Positions 17,408-25,567 of a stretch of DNA of 64,000 nt are shown in pieces. The notes under the pieces were generated by a model. That model was not told the origin of the DNA and did not search any database. It was given only the letters and a program-made list of their open reading frames with translations. The translations under genes were made by a program, and so were the position numbers. Within the stretch, counting starts at the first letter, position 1. Every line of letters begins with the position of its first letter. The DNA is taken from contig NZ_RCVT01000002.1 in NCBI RefSeq assembly GCF_016107325.1, positions 806,001 through 870,000 of the forward strand, written 5' to 3'. This DNA is from Sphingomonas sp. MA1305 (GTDB lineage Bacteria > Pseudomonadota > Alphaproteobacteria > Sphingomonadales > Sphingomonadaceae).

Positions 17408-18158
17408 TTGGCCGGGGCTGGCGCTGGCAGGCGGCGCCGGCGTGCTGGGCGGGGCGATGAACGCGCTCGCCGGCGGCGGGTCGTTCGCCACCATGCCGAC
17501 GCTGATCGCGCTCGGCCTGCCGTCGACCGTCGCCAATGCGACCAGCAACGTCGCGGTCCAGCCGGGGGCGATGGCGAGCGCCTGGGCCTATCGCGCCGGG
17601 CTGGCGCCGATCGGCGGGGTCGGCATCCGTCCCCTGGCGGCGGTCACCTTCGGTGGCGGCCTGATCGGCAGCCTGTTGCTGGTGTGGACGCCGGCCCGCG
17701 CCTTCGACGTGATCGTGCCGTGGCTGCTGCTCGCCGCGACGGTGGCGATCGCGTTGGGACGTCATGCCGCCGATTGGGTGGCGAGCCGCTTCCGCGCCGG
17801 ACCGCGGGCGGTGGTGGCGGGACAGGCGCTGCTCGGCATCTACGGCGGCTATTTCGGCGGCGGTGTCGGCATGATGCTGACCGCGATGTGGGGCGTGCTG
17901 ACCGGCGCGCATCCGGCGACGCTCGCCGCGCCGCGGACGCTGATGCTGGCGGTGGCGAACAGCGCCGCCACCGCGATCTTCGTCCTGTCCGGCATCATCG
18001 CCTGGAGCCTGTGCCTGCCGATGATGATCGGATCGATCGCCGGGGGCTATTTCGGCGCCCGGCTCGGCCGCGTGCTGCCACCGGCGGTGATCCGCGGCTG
18101 GACGCTGCTGATCACCGCGACGACCACGGCGGTCTTCTTCTGGCGCGCCTATCACTGA
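17400..18158 (+). CDS. TSUP (TauE/SafE) family membrane transporter
   Basis: A protein of 252 residues with eight or so membrane segments. The two repeated cores typical of the TauE/SafE family are visible: [26 protein letters not shown] near 20-45 and [20 protein letters not shown] near 150. Members export or import organosulfur or small carboxylate anions; the substrate is unknown here. Translation starts with TTG within the rlmN stop (8-nt overlap), so expression is tied to rlmN. Confidence 0.87.
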   Translation: MADWPGLALAGGAGVLGGAMNALAGGGSFATMPTLIALGLPSTVANATSNVAVQPGAMASAWAYRAGLAPIGGVGIRPLAAVTFGGGLIGSLLLVWTPARAFDVIVPWLLLAATVAIALGRHAADWVASRFRAGPRAVVAGQALLGIYGGYFGGGVGMMLTAMWGVLTGAHPATLAAPRTLMLAVANSAATAIFVLSGIIAWSLCLPMMIGSIAGGYFGARLGRVLPPAVIRGWTLLITATTTAVFFWRAYH

Positions 18159-18202
18159 ACCGGGCGTCCCGGCGTTCGCGGGGATCGGCCCGAAGATCCG
18201 CC

Positions 18203-18820
18203 TCAGCCGGGCCGGCGCATCCGGAACAGCGCGTCCTCGGTGATCGCGAAATAGTCGGCCGGCCCGCCGCCGCGCAGGATCGGCCGGGCGCGGGCGGTCT
18301 GATAGACGCCGTCCTCCAGCATGCTCGACTTGATGTGGATGCCGACCGCCTCGCCGATCACCAGCCACTGGTCGAGTTCGCGCCCCTCCTGGGTCGTGAG
18401 CCGGATCAACTGGGTCAGCCGGCATTCGAACGACACCGGGCTGGCCGCGACACGGGGCGGTGCGACCAACCGCGACGGTGCGGTGGCAAGCCCGGCGAGG
18501 GTGAATTCGTCCACTTCCGGCGGCACGCTCGCCGAACTGGCGTTCATCGCCTCGGCCAGGTCGCGGGTGGCGAGATTCCAGGTGAATTCGCGCGTCGCGT
18601 CGATATTGGCGACGCTGTCCTTCCAACCCTGTGACGAGAACGCGATCAGCGGCGGGGTGTAATTGACCAAATTGAAGAAGCTGTAGGGGGCCAGATTGGC
18701 GACGCCGTCCGCCGACCGGCTGCCGATCCAGCCGATCGGCCGCGGCGCGACGATCGCGTTGAGGGGATCGTGCGCCAGGCCGTGGCCGTCGCGGGGCTGA
18801 TAGAAATGCCATTCGGTCAT
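18203..18820 (-). CDS. flavin reductase-like FMN-binding protein
   Basis: A protein of 205 residues from MTEWHFYQPRDGHGLAHDPL. The blocks IVAPRPIGWIGS, NLAPYSFFNLVNYTPPLIAFSS and ATREFTWNLA match the split-barrel flavin-reductase domain that binds FMN and uses NAD(P)H. The partner or substrate is unknown. An in-frame start seven codons upstream (18841) exists but conservation begins at MTEW. It is divergent from the cytochrome b gene with only 26 nt between the starts, so the two promoters must overlap or lie within the genes. Confidence 0.85.
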   Translation of the reverse strand: MTEWHFYQPRDGHGLAHDPLNAIVAPRPIGWIGSRSADGVANLAPYSFFNLVNYTPPLIAFSSQGWKDSVANIDATREFTWNLATRDLAEAMNASSASVPPEVDEFTLAGLATAPSRLVAPPRVAASPVSFECRLTQLIRLTTQEGRELDQWLVIGEAVGIHIKSSMLEDGVYQTARARPILRGGGPADYFAITEDALFRMRRPG

Positions 18821-18846
18821 GGGGCGTAAGCTGCTACACATGGATC

Positions 18847-19548
18847 ATGGTTCCGCCACCCCCCGGCACGGTGATCCGCCGCCACACGCTCGCGACGCGG
18901 CTGTGGCATTGGCTCAACGCCGTCGCCTTCTTCATCCTGCTCGGCTCCGGCCTCGGCATCTCCAATGCGCATCCGCGCCTCTATTGGGGACGCTATGGCG
19001 CCAATTTCGATCATGCCTGGGCGCAGCCGCCGCATTTCCCCGCCTGGCTCACCATTCCGGCGAGCTACAATCTCGCCATCTCGCGCCGCTGGCATCTGCT
19101 GTTCGCCCTGGTGCTCGCCTTCGGCCTGCTCGGCTATATGATCGTCAGCCTCGTCGACCGGCATTTCCGCCGGCTGGCGCTGACCCGGCGCGATGTCAGT
19201 GCCGCGCATCTCGCCGCCGACGTGCGCGATCACTGGAACTTCCGCTTCCATGACCGCGACGATCCCGGGGCGTACAACAGCCTGCAGAAGTGGAGCTATA
19301 TCCTCGTCCTGTTCGTCGCGCTGCCGGTGATGATCCTGACCGGGCTGGCGCTGTCGCCCGGCATGGACGCCGCCTGGCCGTGGCTGCTCGACCTGTTCGG
19401 CGGGCGCCAGTCGGCGCGGTCGATCCATTTCGTCGCGGCCAGCCTGCTCGGCGGTTTCGCGGTGATCCATCTGGTGCTCGTCATCCTGGCCGGGGCGGGC
19501 AACGAGCTGCGTTCCATGCTGACCGGCCGCTGGAAGGTGCCGGAATGA
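18847..19548 (+). CDS. cytochrome b/b6-type membrane subunit (b561-like)
   Basis: A protein of 233 residues with four membrane segments. The haem-ligand pattern of the bacterial b561/Ni,Fe-hydrogenase cytochrome b group is present: RLWHWLNAVAFFILL near 17-31, a His in RRWHLLFALVLAF, and paired His near SIHFVAASLLGGFAVIHL. It most likely passes electrons between the quinone pool and the molybdoenzyme encoded next, whose start overlaps its stop (ATGA). Confidence 0.85.
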   Translation: MVPPPPGTVIRRHTLATRLWHWLNAVAFFILLGSGLGISNAHPRLYWGRYGANFDHAWAQPPHFPAWLTIPASYNLAISRRWHLLFALVLAFGLLGYMIVSLVDRHFRRLALTRRDVSAAHLAADVRDHWNFRFHDRDDPGAYNSLQKWSYILVLFVALPVMILTGLALSPGMDAAWPWLLDLFGGRQSARSIHFVAASLLGGFAVIHLVLVILAGAGNELRSMLTGRWKVPE

Positions 19549-20291
19549 TCGTTGCGCGGCGCAACTTGCTGGTCGGCGCGACCGGCCTGCTCCTCGCCGG
19601 CTGCGACAAGGTCGCGCAGGTGCCGGCCGCCCGCCGCATCCTGTTCGCGGGCGAGGACATGCACAAAGGGCTGCAGCGCGCGCTGCTCGACCGCGGCGCC
19701 CTGGCACCGGAATTCCGGCCGGACCAGATGTCGCCGATCTTCCGCGCCAACGGCACGCGCGATCCCGGCACCCCGGCCTATGCGGCGATGAGCGCGGACG
19801 GCTTCGCCAGCTACCGGCTGCGCATCGGCGGACTGGTCGACCGGCCGTTTTCGCTCAGCCTCGCGCAGCTCGCGTCGATGCCGTCGCGTGAGCAAATCAC
19901 CCGCCACGATTGCGTCGAAGGGTGGAGCGCGATAGGCCAATGGCAGGGGCCGATGCTCGGCACGGTGCTGAAGGCGGCCGGGATGCGGCGATCGGCGCGC
20001 TATGTCGTCTTCACCTGCGCCGATCTCTACAACGGCCAGCCCTATTATGAGTCGATCGACACGGTCGACGCCTTCCATCCGCAGACGATCTTGGCGCTGA
20101 AGATGAACGGCCGGCGACTGGAGGTCGCGCACGGTGCGCCGGTGCGGCTGCGCGTCGAGCGGCAGCTCGGCTACAAACATGCCAAATACGTCACCGGCAT
20201 CGACGCGGTCGCCAGCCTCGATGGCATCGGCAAGGGGCGCGGCGGCTATTGGGAGGATAATGTCGACTACGACTGGTATGCGGGCATCTGA
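19545..20291 (+). CDS. molybdopterin-dependent oxidoreductase, probable Tat lipoprotein (sulfite-oxidase fold)
   Basis: A protein of 248 residues. The N-terminus VARRNLLVGATGLLLAGC has a twin-arginine pair and a lipobox with Cys20, suggesting Tat export and lipidation. The sulfite-oxidase/YedY-like core shows RHDCVEGWSAIGQWQG, whose Cys is the expected molybdenum ligand, and a C-terminal QLGYKHAKYV block that binds the cofactor. It resembles MsrP-type methionine-sulfoxide reductases in fold, but its partner is a b561-like cytochrome rather than an obvious MsrQ. The substrate is unknown. Confidence 0.85.
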   Translation: MIVARRNLLVGATGLLLAGCDKVAQVPAARRILFAGEDMHKGLQRALLDRGALAPEFRPDQMSPIFRANGTRDPGTPAYAAMSADGFASYRLRIGGLVDRPFSLSLAQLASMPSREQITRHDCVEGWSAIGQWQGPMLGTVLKAAGMRRSARYVVFTCADLYNGQPYYESIDTVDAFHPQTILALKMNGRRLEVAHGAPVRLRVERQLGYKHAKYVTGIDAVASLDGIGKGRGGYWEDNVDYDWYAGI

Positions 20292-20294
20292 TTA

Positions 20295-20396
20295 TCCTCC
20301 CCGGCACGGGGAGGTGGCAGCGCGCCAGCGCTGACGGAGGGGGGGCTCGACGCCGTGCAGCGCTCGCGGCCATCCCCCTCCACCGCCTGCGGGGAG
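20295..20396. repeat. bipartite palindromic repeat, family A (copy A2)
   Basis: It opens with TCCTCCCCGGCACGGGGAGG, then TGGCAGCGCGCCAGCGCTGA and CGGAGGGGGG, and closes with CCCCCTCCACCGCCTGCGGGGAG. It shares modules with A1, A3 and A4. It lies immediately after the molybdoenzyme stop and upstream of cfa. Confidence 0.75.
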
Positions 20397-20468
20397 AAAA
20401 GATGAAATAGACGTAACCCTTACCGATGTTGGTTGCGCTGTGGCCCTGCGCATCGTTACGGACCCCGA

Positions 20469-21695
20469 ATGGCGCTAATCGACGCATTCCTACGCAAGGC
20501 CGTGACCCGCGGCGAACTTACCCTCCACCGACCCGGCAGCCCGCCCGTCACCTTCGGCACCCCCGATGCGGAACTCGGCCATGTCGTGCTCCGCTTCCAC
20601 GACGGCGGCGTCACCCGCCGCATCCTCGCCAATCCCTCGCTGGGCGCGGGCGAATTGTACATGGACGGTCGGATCAGCGTCGACGGCGACGACATCATGA
20701 GCCTCGTCCGGCTGATGACCGCCAACGACCCGTGGGAAGCGGGGCAGGACCATCTCGGCGCCTCCGCCCCGGCGCGCGCGGCGGCGGCGGTCAAGCACCG
20801 CATCGACCGCGTCAACATGGAGCGCCGCTCGAAGCGCAACGTCGCGCACCATTACGACCTGTCGGCGCGGCTCTACGACCTCTTCCTCGATCGCGACAAG
20901 CAGTACAGCTGCGCCTATTATACCGACCCGGCCAACAGCCTGGAGCAGGCGCAGGAGGACAAGCTCGCGCATATCGCCGCCAAGCTGGCGCTGAAGCCGG
21001 GCATGAAGGTGCTCGACATCGGCTGCGGCTGGGGCGGCATGGCGCTCTATCTCAACCGCAAGTTCGGCGTCGAGGTGCTCGGCGTCACATTGTCGGAAGA
21101 GCAGATCAAGATCGCGCGCGAACGCGCCGCGGCGGCCGGTGTCGCCGACCAGGTGCGCTTCGAGCTGATCGATTACCGCCGCGTCGAAGGGCGATTCGAC
21201 CGTATCGTCTCGGTCGGCATGTTCGAACATGTCGGCCCGCCGCAATATCGCACCTTCTTCAGCAAGTGCCGCGACCTGCTGACCAAGGACGGCGTGATGC
21301 TGCTCCACACGATCGGTCGGCTCGGCAAGCCGGGCGTCACCGACGACTGGACCGCGAAATACATCTTCCCCGGCGGCTACAATCCCGCGCTGTCGGAGAT
21401 CATGACCGCGTTCGAGGGGCTGCGCATGTTCCTCACCGACGTCGAGGTGCTGCGGCTCCACTATGCCTTCACGCTGCACGAATGGTATCGGCGCACCGTC
21501 GCGGCGCGCGACGCGATCGTCGCGCTGTACGACGAGCGCTTCTACCGCATGTGGACCTTCTATCTCGCCGGCGCCGCGATGGCGTTCGAGAATGGCGGCA
21601 TGTGCAATTACCAGATCCAATTCTCGCGCAGCCGCACCGCATTGCCGCTGACCCGCGATTACATGATCGAGGGCGAGCGGGAATTGCGGGGCTGA
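20469..21695 (+). CDS. cfa: cyclopropane-fatty-acyl-phospholipid synthase
   Basis: A protein of 408 residues. The N-terminal domain carries the lipid-binding part; the C-terminal methyltransferase has VLDIGCGWGGMALYL (SAM site, near 181-195), YSCAYYTDP, and MFEHVG, with the terminal NYQIQFSR found in CFA synthases. The enzyme adds a methylene from SAM across double bonds of membrane lipids. ATG 20469 was chosen; a longer in-frame start at 20433 has no clear ribosome site. Family A repeats lie directly before and after the gene. Confidence 0.94.
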   Translation: MALIDAFLRKAVTRGELTLHRPGSPPVTFGTPDAELGHVVLRFHDGGVTRRILANPSLGAGELYMDGRISVDGDDIMSLVRLMTANDPWEAGQDHLGASAPARAAAAVKHRIDRVNMERRSKRNVAHHYDLSARLYDLFLDRDKQYSCAYYTDPANSLEQAQEDKLAHIAAKLALKPGMKVLDIGCGWGGMALYLNRKFGVEVLGVTLSEEQIKIARERAAAAGVADQVRFELIDYRRVEGRFDRIVSVGMFEHVGPPQYRTFFSKCRDLLTKDGVMLLHTIGRLGKPGVTDDWTAKYIFPGGYNPALSEIMTAFEGLRMFLTDVEVLRLHYAFTLHEWYRRTVAARDAIVALYDERFYRMWTFYLAGAAMAFENGGMCNYQIQFSRSRTALPLTRDYMIEGERELRG

Positions 21696-21697
21696 TA

Positions 21698-21825
21698 TCC
21701 TCCCCGCTCGCGGGGAGGTGGCAGCGCGCAGGGCTGACGGAGGGGGGCCGCCACGCAGCGCAACGTTCGTGGAAAGCCCCCACCACCACCCTGCGGGTGG
21801 TCCCCCTCCCCGCGAGCGGGGAGGA
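21698..21825. repeat. bipartite palindromic repeat, family A (copy A3)
   Basis: It begins 3 nt after the cfa stop with TCCTCCCCGCTCGCGGGGAGG, continues TGGCAGCGCGCAGGGCTGAC and ends with CCCCTCCCCGCGAGCGGGG and AGGA. The two ends are inverted copies of one another, so the whole element can fold on itself. It sits between the convergent cfa and EF-hand genes and may serve as a shared terminator. Confidence 0.78.
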
Positions 21826-21832
21826 TCGGGTG

Positions 21833-22240
21833 TTACCGTCCCTTCGGGCCCTGCTGCGGGCTGTCGCCGCCCAGGATCGCGGCGCGGGCGGCGGCGCGTT
21901 CGTCGAGGCTGACGACGCCATCGTGGTTGGTGTCGTAGCGCGAGGCGATCGCGCGGAAGAGGCCCTGCATCTCCGCCGGCGACACCTTGCCGTCGTGATT
22001 GGCGTCGGCGGTGTTGAACCAGGCATTGGCCATCGCCTTGGCCTTTGCCTCCGGCATCGGCGCCTTGCCGACGTTCATCCGCTCGACCCGCGCGTCGATC
22101 TCGGCGCGGCTGAGGAAGCCGTCGTGGTTGGTGTCGGTGCGGTTGAACTCGGCGCGGATCTTGGGATCGACCTTGTCGGCGGCGGGCGAGGTCGCGGCGA
22201 CGAGCAGCAGCGGCAGGGTGGCGAGCGGTAGACGCGTCAT
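21833..22240 (-). CDS. exported EF-hand calcium-binding protein
   Basis: A protein of 135 residues with a signal peptide (MTRLPLATLPLLLVAATSPA) and three EF-hand loops: DTNHDGFLSRAE, DANHDGKVSPAE and DTNHDGVVSLDE, each with the Asp/Asn and Gly positions and final Glu needed for calcium. It resembles periplasmic calmodulin-like proteins of unknown role (calcium buffering or sensing). It is followed by repeat A3 and is divergent from argG. Confidence 0.88.
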   Translation of the reverse strand: MTRLPLATLPLLLVAATSPAADKVDPKIRAEFNRTDTNHDGFLSRAEIDARVERMNVGKAPMPEAKAKAMANAWFNTADANHDGKVSPAEMQGLFRAIASRYDTNHDGVVSLDERAAARAAILGGDSPQQGPKGR

Positions 22241-22383
22241 GATCGGCTTTCGAAAGGGAAGGGACGGATCGGCCTAACCGCTAGCCGCCGCCGGTTAAAC
22301 CCGAACTGAACACGCGGACCGTTGCGCCCGCCCGTCCTTCGCCCTAGGGGCGCGGCCATCATCCGCAGTCGAAGGGTTTCGCC

Positions 22384-23601
22384 GTGACCGATCCGATCAA
22401 CCGTGTCGTCCTCGCCTATTCGGGCGGCCTCGATACGAGCGTGATCCTGAAATGGCTGCAGCAGACGTATCAGTGCGAGGTCGTCACCTTCACCGCCGAC
22501 CTCGGCCAGGGCGAGGAACTGGAGCCGGCGCGCAAGAAGGCGGAGATGGCCGGGGTCAAGTCGGAACACATCTTCATCGACGATCTGCGCGAGGAATTCG
22601 TCCGCGACTACGTCTTCCCGATGATGCGCGGCAACGCGCTCTACGAGGGACTGTACCTGCTCGGCACGTCGATCGCGCGGCCGCTGATCGCCAAGCGCCA
22701 GATCGAGATCGCCAAAATGGTCGGCGCCGATGCGGTCAGCCACGGCGCGACCGGCAAGGGCAACGACCAGGTCCGCTTCGAGCTCGGCTATTATGCGCTC
22801 AACCCCGACATCAAGGTGATCGCGCCGTGGCGCGAATGGGATCTGACCAGCCGCACCAAGCTGATCAAATTCGCCGAGGCGCATCAGATCCCGGTCGCCA
22901 AGGACAAGCGCGGCGAATCGCCCTTCTCGACCGACGCCAACCTTCTCCACACCTCGTCGGAGGGCAAGGTGCTCGAGGATCCGTGGCAGGAGGTGCCGGA
23001 CTATGTCTACAGCCGCACCGTCAATCCGGAGGATGCGCCCGACGCGCCCGAGTACATCACCATCGACTTCGAACGCGGCGACGGCGTCGCGCTGAACGGC
23101 GAGGCGACCAGCCCCGCGGAACTGCTCACCAAGCTCAACGACCTCGGCCGCAAGCACGGCATCGGCCGGCTCGATCTGGTCGAGAACCGCTTCGTCGGCA
23201 TGAAGAGCCGCGGCATGTACGAAACGCCGGGCGGCACCATCTATCATCTCGCCCATCGCGGCATCGAGCAGATCACGCTCGACCGCGGTGCCGCGCACCT
23301 CAAGGACGAATTGGCGCCGCGCTATGCGGAACTGGTCTACAACGGCTTCTGGTTCTCGCCGGAGCGCGAGATGCTGCAGGCGGCCATTGACCACAGCCAG
23401 CTCAAGGTATCGGGCACGGTGCGGCTCAAGCTGTACAAGGGCGGCGTCTATGTCGTCGGGCGCAAGTCGCCCAATTCGCTCTATTCCGAGAAGGTGGTGA
23501 CCTTCGAGGACGATCAGGGCGCCTATGACCAGCGCGACGCGGCGGGCTTCATCAAGCTCAACGCGCTGCGGCTTCGCCTGCTCGGCCGGCGGGACCGCTG
23601 A
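22384..23601 (+). CDS. argG: argininosuccinate synthase
   Basis: A protein of 405 residues, normal length. The ATP-binding P-loop AYSGGLDTS is at 11-19; [25 protein letters not shown] and [16 protein letters not shown] are diagnostic. It joins citrulline and aspartate at the expense of ATP in arginine synthesis. Start codon is GTG with AAGGG upstream. A C-rich hairpin with a short T run follows. No other arg gene is adjacent. Confidence 0.97.
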   Translation: MTDPINRVVLAYSGGLDTSVILKWLQQTYQCEVVTFTADLGQGEELEPARKKAEMAGVKSEHIFIDDLREEFVRDYVFPMMRGNALYEGLYLLGTSIARPLIAKRQIEIAKMVGADAVSHGATGKGNDQVRFELGYYALNPDIKVIAPWREWDLTSRTKLIKFAEAHQIPVAKDKRGESPFSTDANLLHTSSEGKVLEDPWQEVPDYVYSRTVNPEDAPDAPEYITIDFERGDGVALNGEATSPAELLTKLNDLGRKHGIGRLDLVENRFVGMKSRGMYETPGGTIYHLAHRGIEQITLDRGAAHLKDELAPRYAELVYNGFWFSPEREMLQAAIDHSQLKVSGTVRLKLYKGGVYVVGRKSPNSLYSEKVVTFEDDQGAYDQRDAAGFIKLNALRLRLLGRRDR

Positions 23602-23608
23602 TCCGCGG

Positions 23609-23631
23609 CCCCTCCCGCCGGGGAGGGGTTT
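23609..23631 (+). terminator. Rho-independent-type terminator after argG
   Basis: CCCCTCCC, loop GCCG, GGGAGGGG and TTT form an 8-bp stem 7 nt after the argG stop. The T run is short, so termination may be partial. Confidence 0.65.
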
Positions 23632-23668
23632 AGGGGCCCCTTAACCACATCGCCCTAGACCCGCCGGC

Positions 23669-25558
23669 ATGGCCCGGCGGCTCCGTTCCGATGCGCTGAT
23701 CGCGCTCGCCCTCGCCCTGTTGCTGGGCGTGGTGTGGACGATCCGCGACTGGGGCGATCTGGCGCAGCTGCGCCTGCCGGATACCGACGATGTCATGCGG
23801 CTGGCGCAGGTGCGCGACTGGCTGGCGGGGCAGGCGTGGGGCGACCTGCATCAATATCGGCTCGCCGGCGGCCTGGCGATGCACTGGACGCGGCTCGCCG
23901 ATCTCGGCCCGGCGGCGCTGATCGTCCTGCTGCGGCCGGTGCTGGGCCTGCACGGCGCCGAGGTGGCGGCGGTGGCGGCCTGGCCGATCCTGCTGTTCGC
24001 CGCCGCTCTGTGTCTCGTCATCCGCATCGCCCGCCAGCTCGGCGGCGGCACGATCGCGGCGACCGCCGGCGTCGTCGCGGCGCTCGCCTATCCGGCGACG
24101 ACGATCTTCGTGCCCGGCCGCATCGACCATCACGGCCTGCAGATGGTGCTGCTGCTCGGCGCGGTGCTCGGCCTGCTCGATGGCCGCGCGCGCGGCGCGG
24201 CGGCGGCCGGGCTGTGCGCGGGCGCCGGCCTGATCGTCGGGCTGGAGACCGCGCCGCTGATCGCGATGCTGGGCCTCTGGCTGGTGATCCGCTGGACGAA
24301 TGCGACCACGTGGAGGGCGGCCGAGCGCTGTCCTACAAGCGGCGGCGGTGATAGGATGCGGTCGTCGCCACACGCTCTTTCTCATCGTCGGTTCGTCTTG
24401 GCCGGGGTGGAAGGGGGAGATGGCCCGTCCAGGCGTCAATTGTGTCAAGACTCGTCGGAATTGCCCGGCATTACAGGGGCCTGCCAACAGGCCGACGATG
24501 CGATCGGCGCCTTCGCCGTCGGCGCCCTGGTCGCGCTGCTGGTCGGGCGGGCCGTCTTCGCCGGCGATGGCTTCGACTATGCCGCATGCGACGGCTTTAC
24601 GCGGGTCGCGTGGCAGGCGGCGCTGACGATGCTCGCCGCGCCGATCCTGCTCGCGGGCCTCGGTCCTTCGCTGACCTCGACGCGCGCGCGCGCGGCCGCC
24701 GCGGTCGCGATCGGCACGGTGATGGCGGCGGCGGCGCTTTGGCGCTCGCCGTCGTGCCTCAGCCCCTATGGCGCGGTCGACCCGCGCCTCGCCCGGCTGT
24801 GGCTGACCCAGGTCGGCGAGGCGCAGTCGATCGCGACGGCGCCGTTAGCCACCACGCTCGGCTATGCCGGCGTCGCGCTTGCCGGCCTCGTCGCGACGCT
24901 GTGGCAGTGGCGGCGCAGCCGCAGCGCCGGCTGGGGGCTGATCGCCGGCCTGCTCGCCATGGCGCTGGCCGTCACCGCGGTGCAGCTGCGGGGCGCCTAT
25001 CCCGCCGCCCTGCTCGCCGCGCCGGCACTGGCGGCGGTGGTCGCCACGGCGCGGACGCGCGGCAGCCTCGCGCTGGTCGCCAGCTGGCTCGCCTCCGCCG
25101 GCCTGCTCTACCCGCTCGCCGCCGAGGCGCTGACCCAGCCGCCCGTGCCGGCGGGAGCGCCGGCGGGGCAGGGCGATTGCGCCAGCCCGGCGACGATCGC
25201 CACGCTCGCCCGCCTGCCCGCCGGGACGGTGATCGCACCGATCGACGCGGGCGCGTGGATCGTCGGCGGGACGGCGCACCGGGTGCTCGCCGCCCCCTAT
25301 CATCGCGACGGCCGGGGCATGCTGGCGATCTATGCCTTCTATGCCGCCCCCGCGTCGCAGGCGGCGGTCCGCGCGGACCGGCTCGGTGCCCGCTATCTGC
25401 TCGCCTGCGCCGGCCTGCCGGGCGCCGATCGGCCCGGCACCGTCGCGGCGGCGCTCGGCCATGGCGCGGCAGCGGGCTTCGTCCCGGTCGCGCAATCGTC
25501 CGACGGCACCGTCATACTGGTGCGTAAGCGCTTGTCGGAGGGCGCCCCGCCCGCGTAA
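23669..25558 (+). CDS. large polytopic membrane protein, STT3/GT-C-like, with an in-frame insertion
   Basis: A 629-residue frame with about eleven membrane segments. Just after the first segment lies LPDTDDVMRLAQVRDWL, and later VPGRIDHHGLQ; an acidic motif after helix 1 plus a DHH motif recalls oligosaccharyltransferase STT3 and other GT-C enzymes, so transfer of a lipid-linked sugar is a possible role. The frame is interrupted between RWTNA (about 211-215) and AIGAFAVG by some 66 residues of hydrophilic, low-coherence text encoded by a 198-bp insertion flanked by ATGCGA repeats. Without it the protein would be about 563 residues. The next membrane-protein gene starts 9 nt downstream. It is uncertain whether the interrupted form folds. 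Confidence 0.7.
   Translation: MARRLRSDALIALALALLLGVVWTIRDWGDLAQLRLPDTDDVMRLAQVRDWLAGQAWGDLHQYRLAGGLAMHWTRLADLGPAALIVLLRPVLGLHGAEVAAVAAWPILLFAAALCLVIRIARQLGGGTIAATAGVVAALAYPATTIFVPGRIDHHGLQMVLLLGAVLGLLDGRARGAAAAGLCAGAGLIVGLETAPLIAMLGLWLVIRWTNATTWRAAERCPTSGGGDRMRSSPHALSHRRFVLAGVEGGDGPSRRQLCQDSSELPGITGACQQADDAIGAFAVGALVALLVGRAVFAGDGFDYAACDGFTRVAWQAALTMLAAPILLAGLGPSLTSTRARAAAAVAIGTVMAAAALWRSPSCLSPYGAVDPRLARLWLTQVGEAQSIATAPLATTLGYAGVALAGLVATLWQWRRSRSAGWGLIAGLLAMALAVTAVQLRGAYPAALLAAPALAAVVATARTRGSLALVASWLASAGLLYPLAAEALTQPPVPAGAPAGQGDCASPATIATLARLPAGTVIAPIDAGAWIVGGTAHRVLAAPYHRDGRGMLAIYAFYAAPASQAAVRADRLGARYLLACAGLPGADRPGTVAAALGHGAAAGFVPVAQSSDGTVILVRKRLSEGAPPA
24300..24503. other. in-frame 198-bp insertion flanked by ATGCGA direct repeats
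   Basis: ATGCGA occurs at 24300-24305 and 24498-24503. Deleting one repeat and the DNA between would join TGGACGAATGCG to ATCGGCGCC and restore a smooth membrane-protein reading (WTNAIGAFAVG). The inserted DNA is visibly less G+C-rich than its surroundings, contains runs such as CTCTTTCTCATCG and TCAATTGTGTCAAGACTC, and has a small hairpin GGCCTGCCAACAGGCC near one end. No transposase and no clear terminal inverted repeats are visible. The 6-nt repeats look like a target duplication left by a small non-autonomous or decayed element. Confidence 0.55.
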
Positions 25559-25567
25559 GGCGGTGCG

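Noticed and set aside
15428..17548. A 706-residue antisense frame across the phosphatase, exported protein and rlmN
   Set aside because: It overlaps three well-supported genes and has no family-like blocks.
24311..24400. A small minus-strand frame inside the 198-bp insertion (starting MRKSVWRRPHP)
   Set aside because: Too short inside the insert and runs into host DNA with no recognisable domain; not evidence for a transposase.
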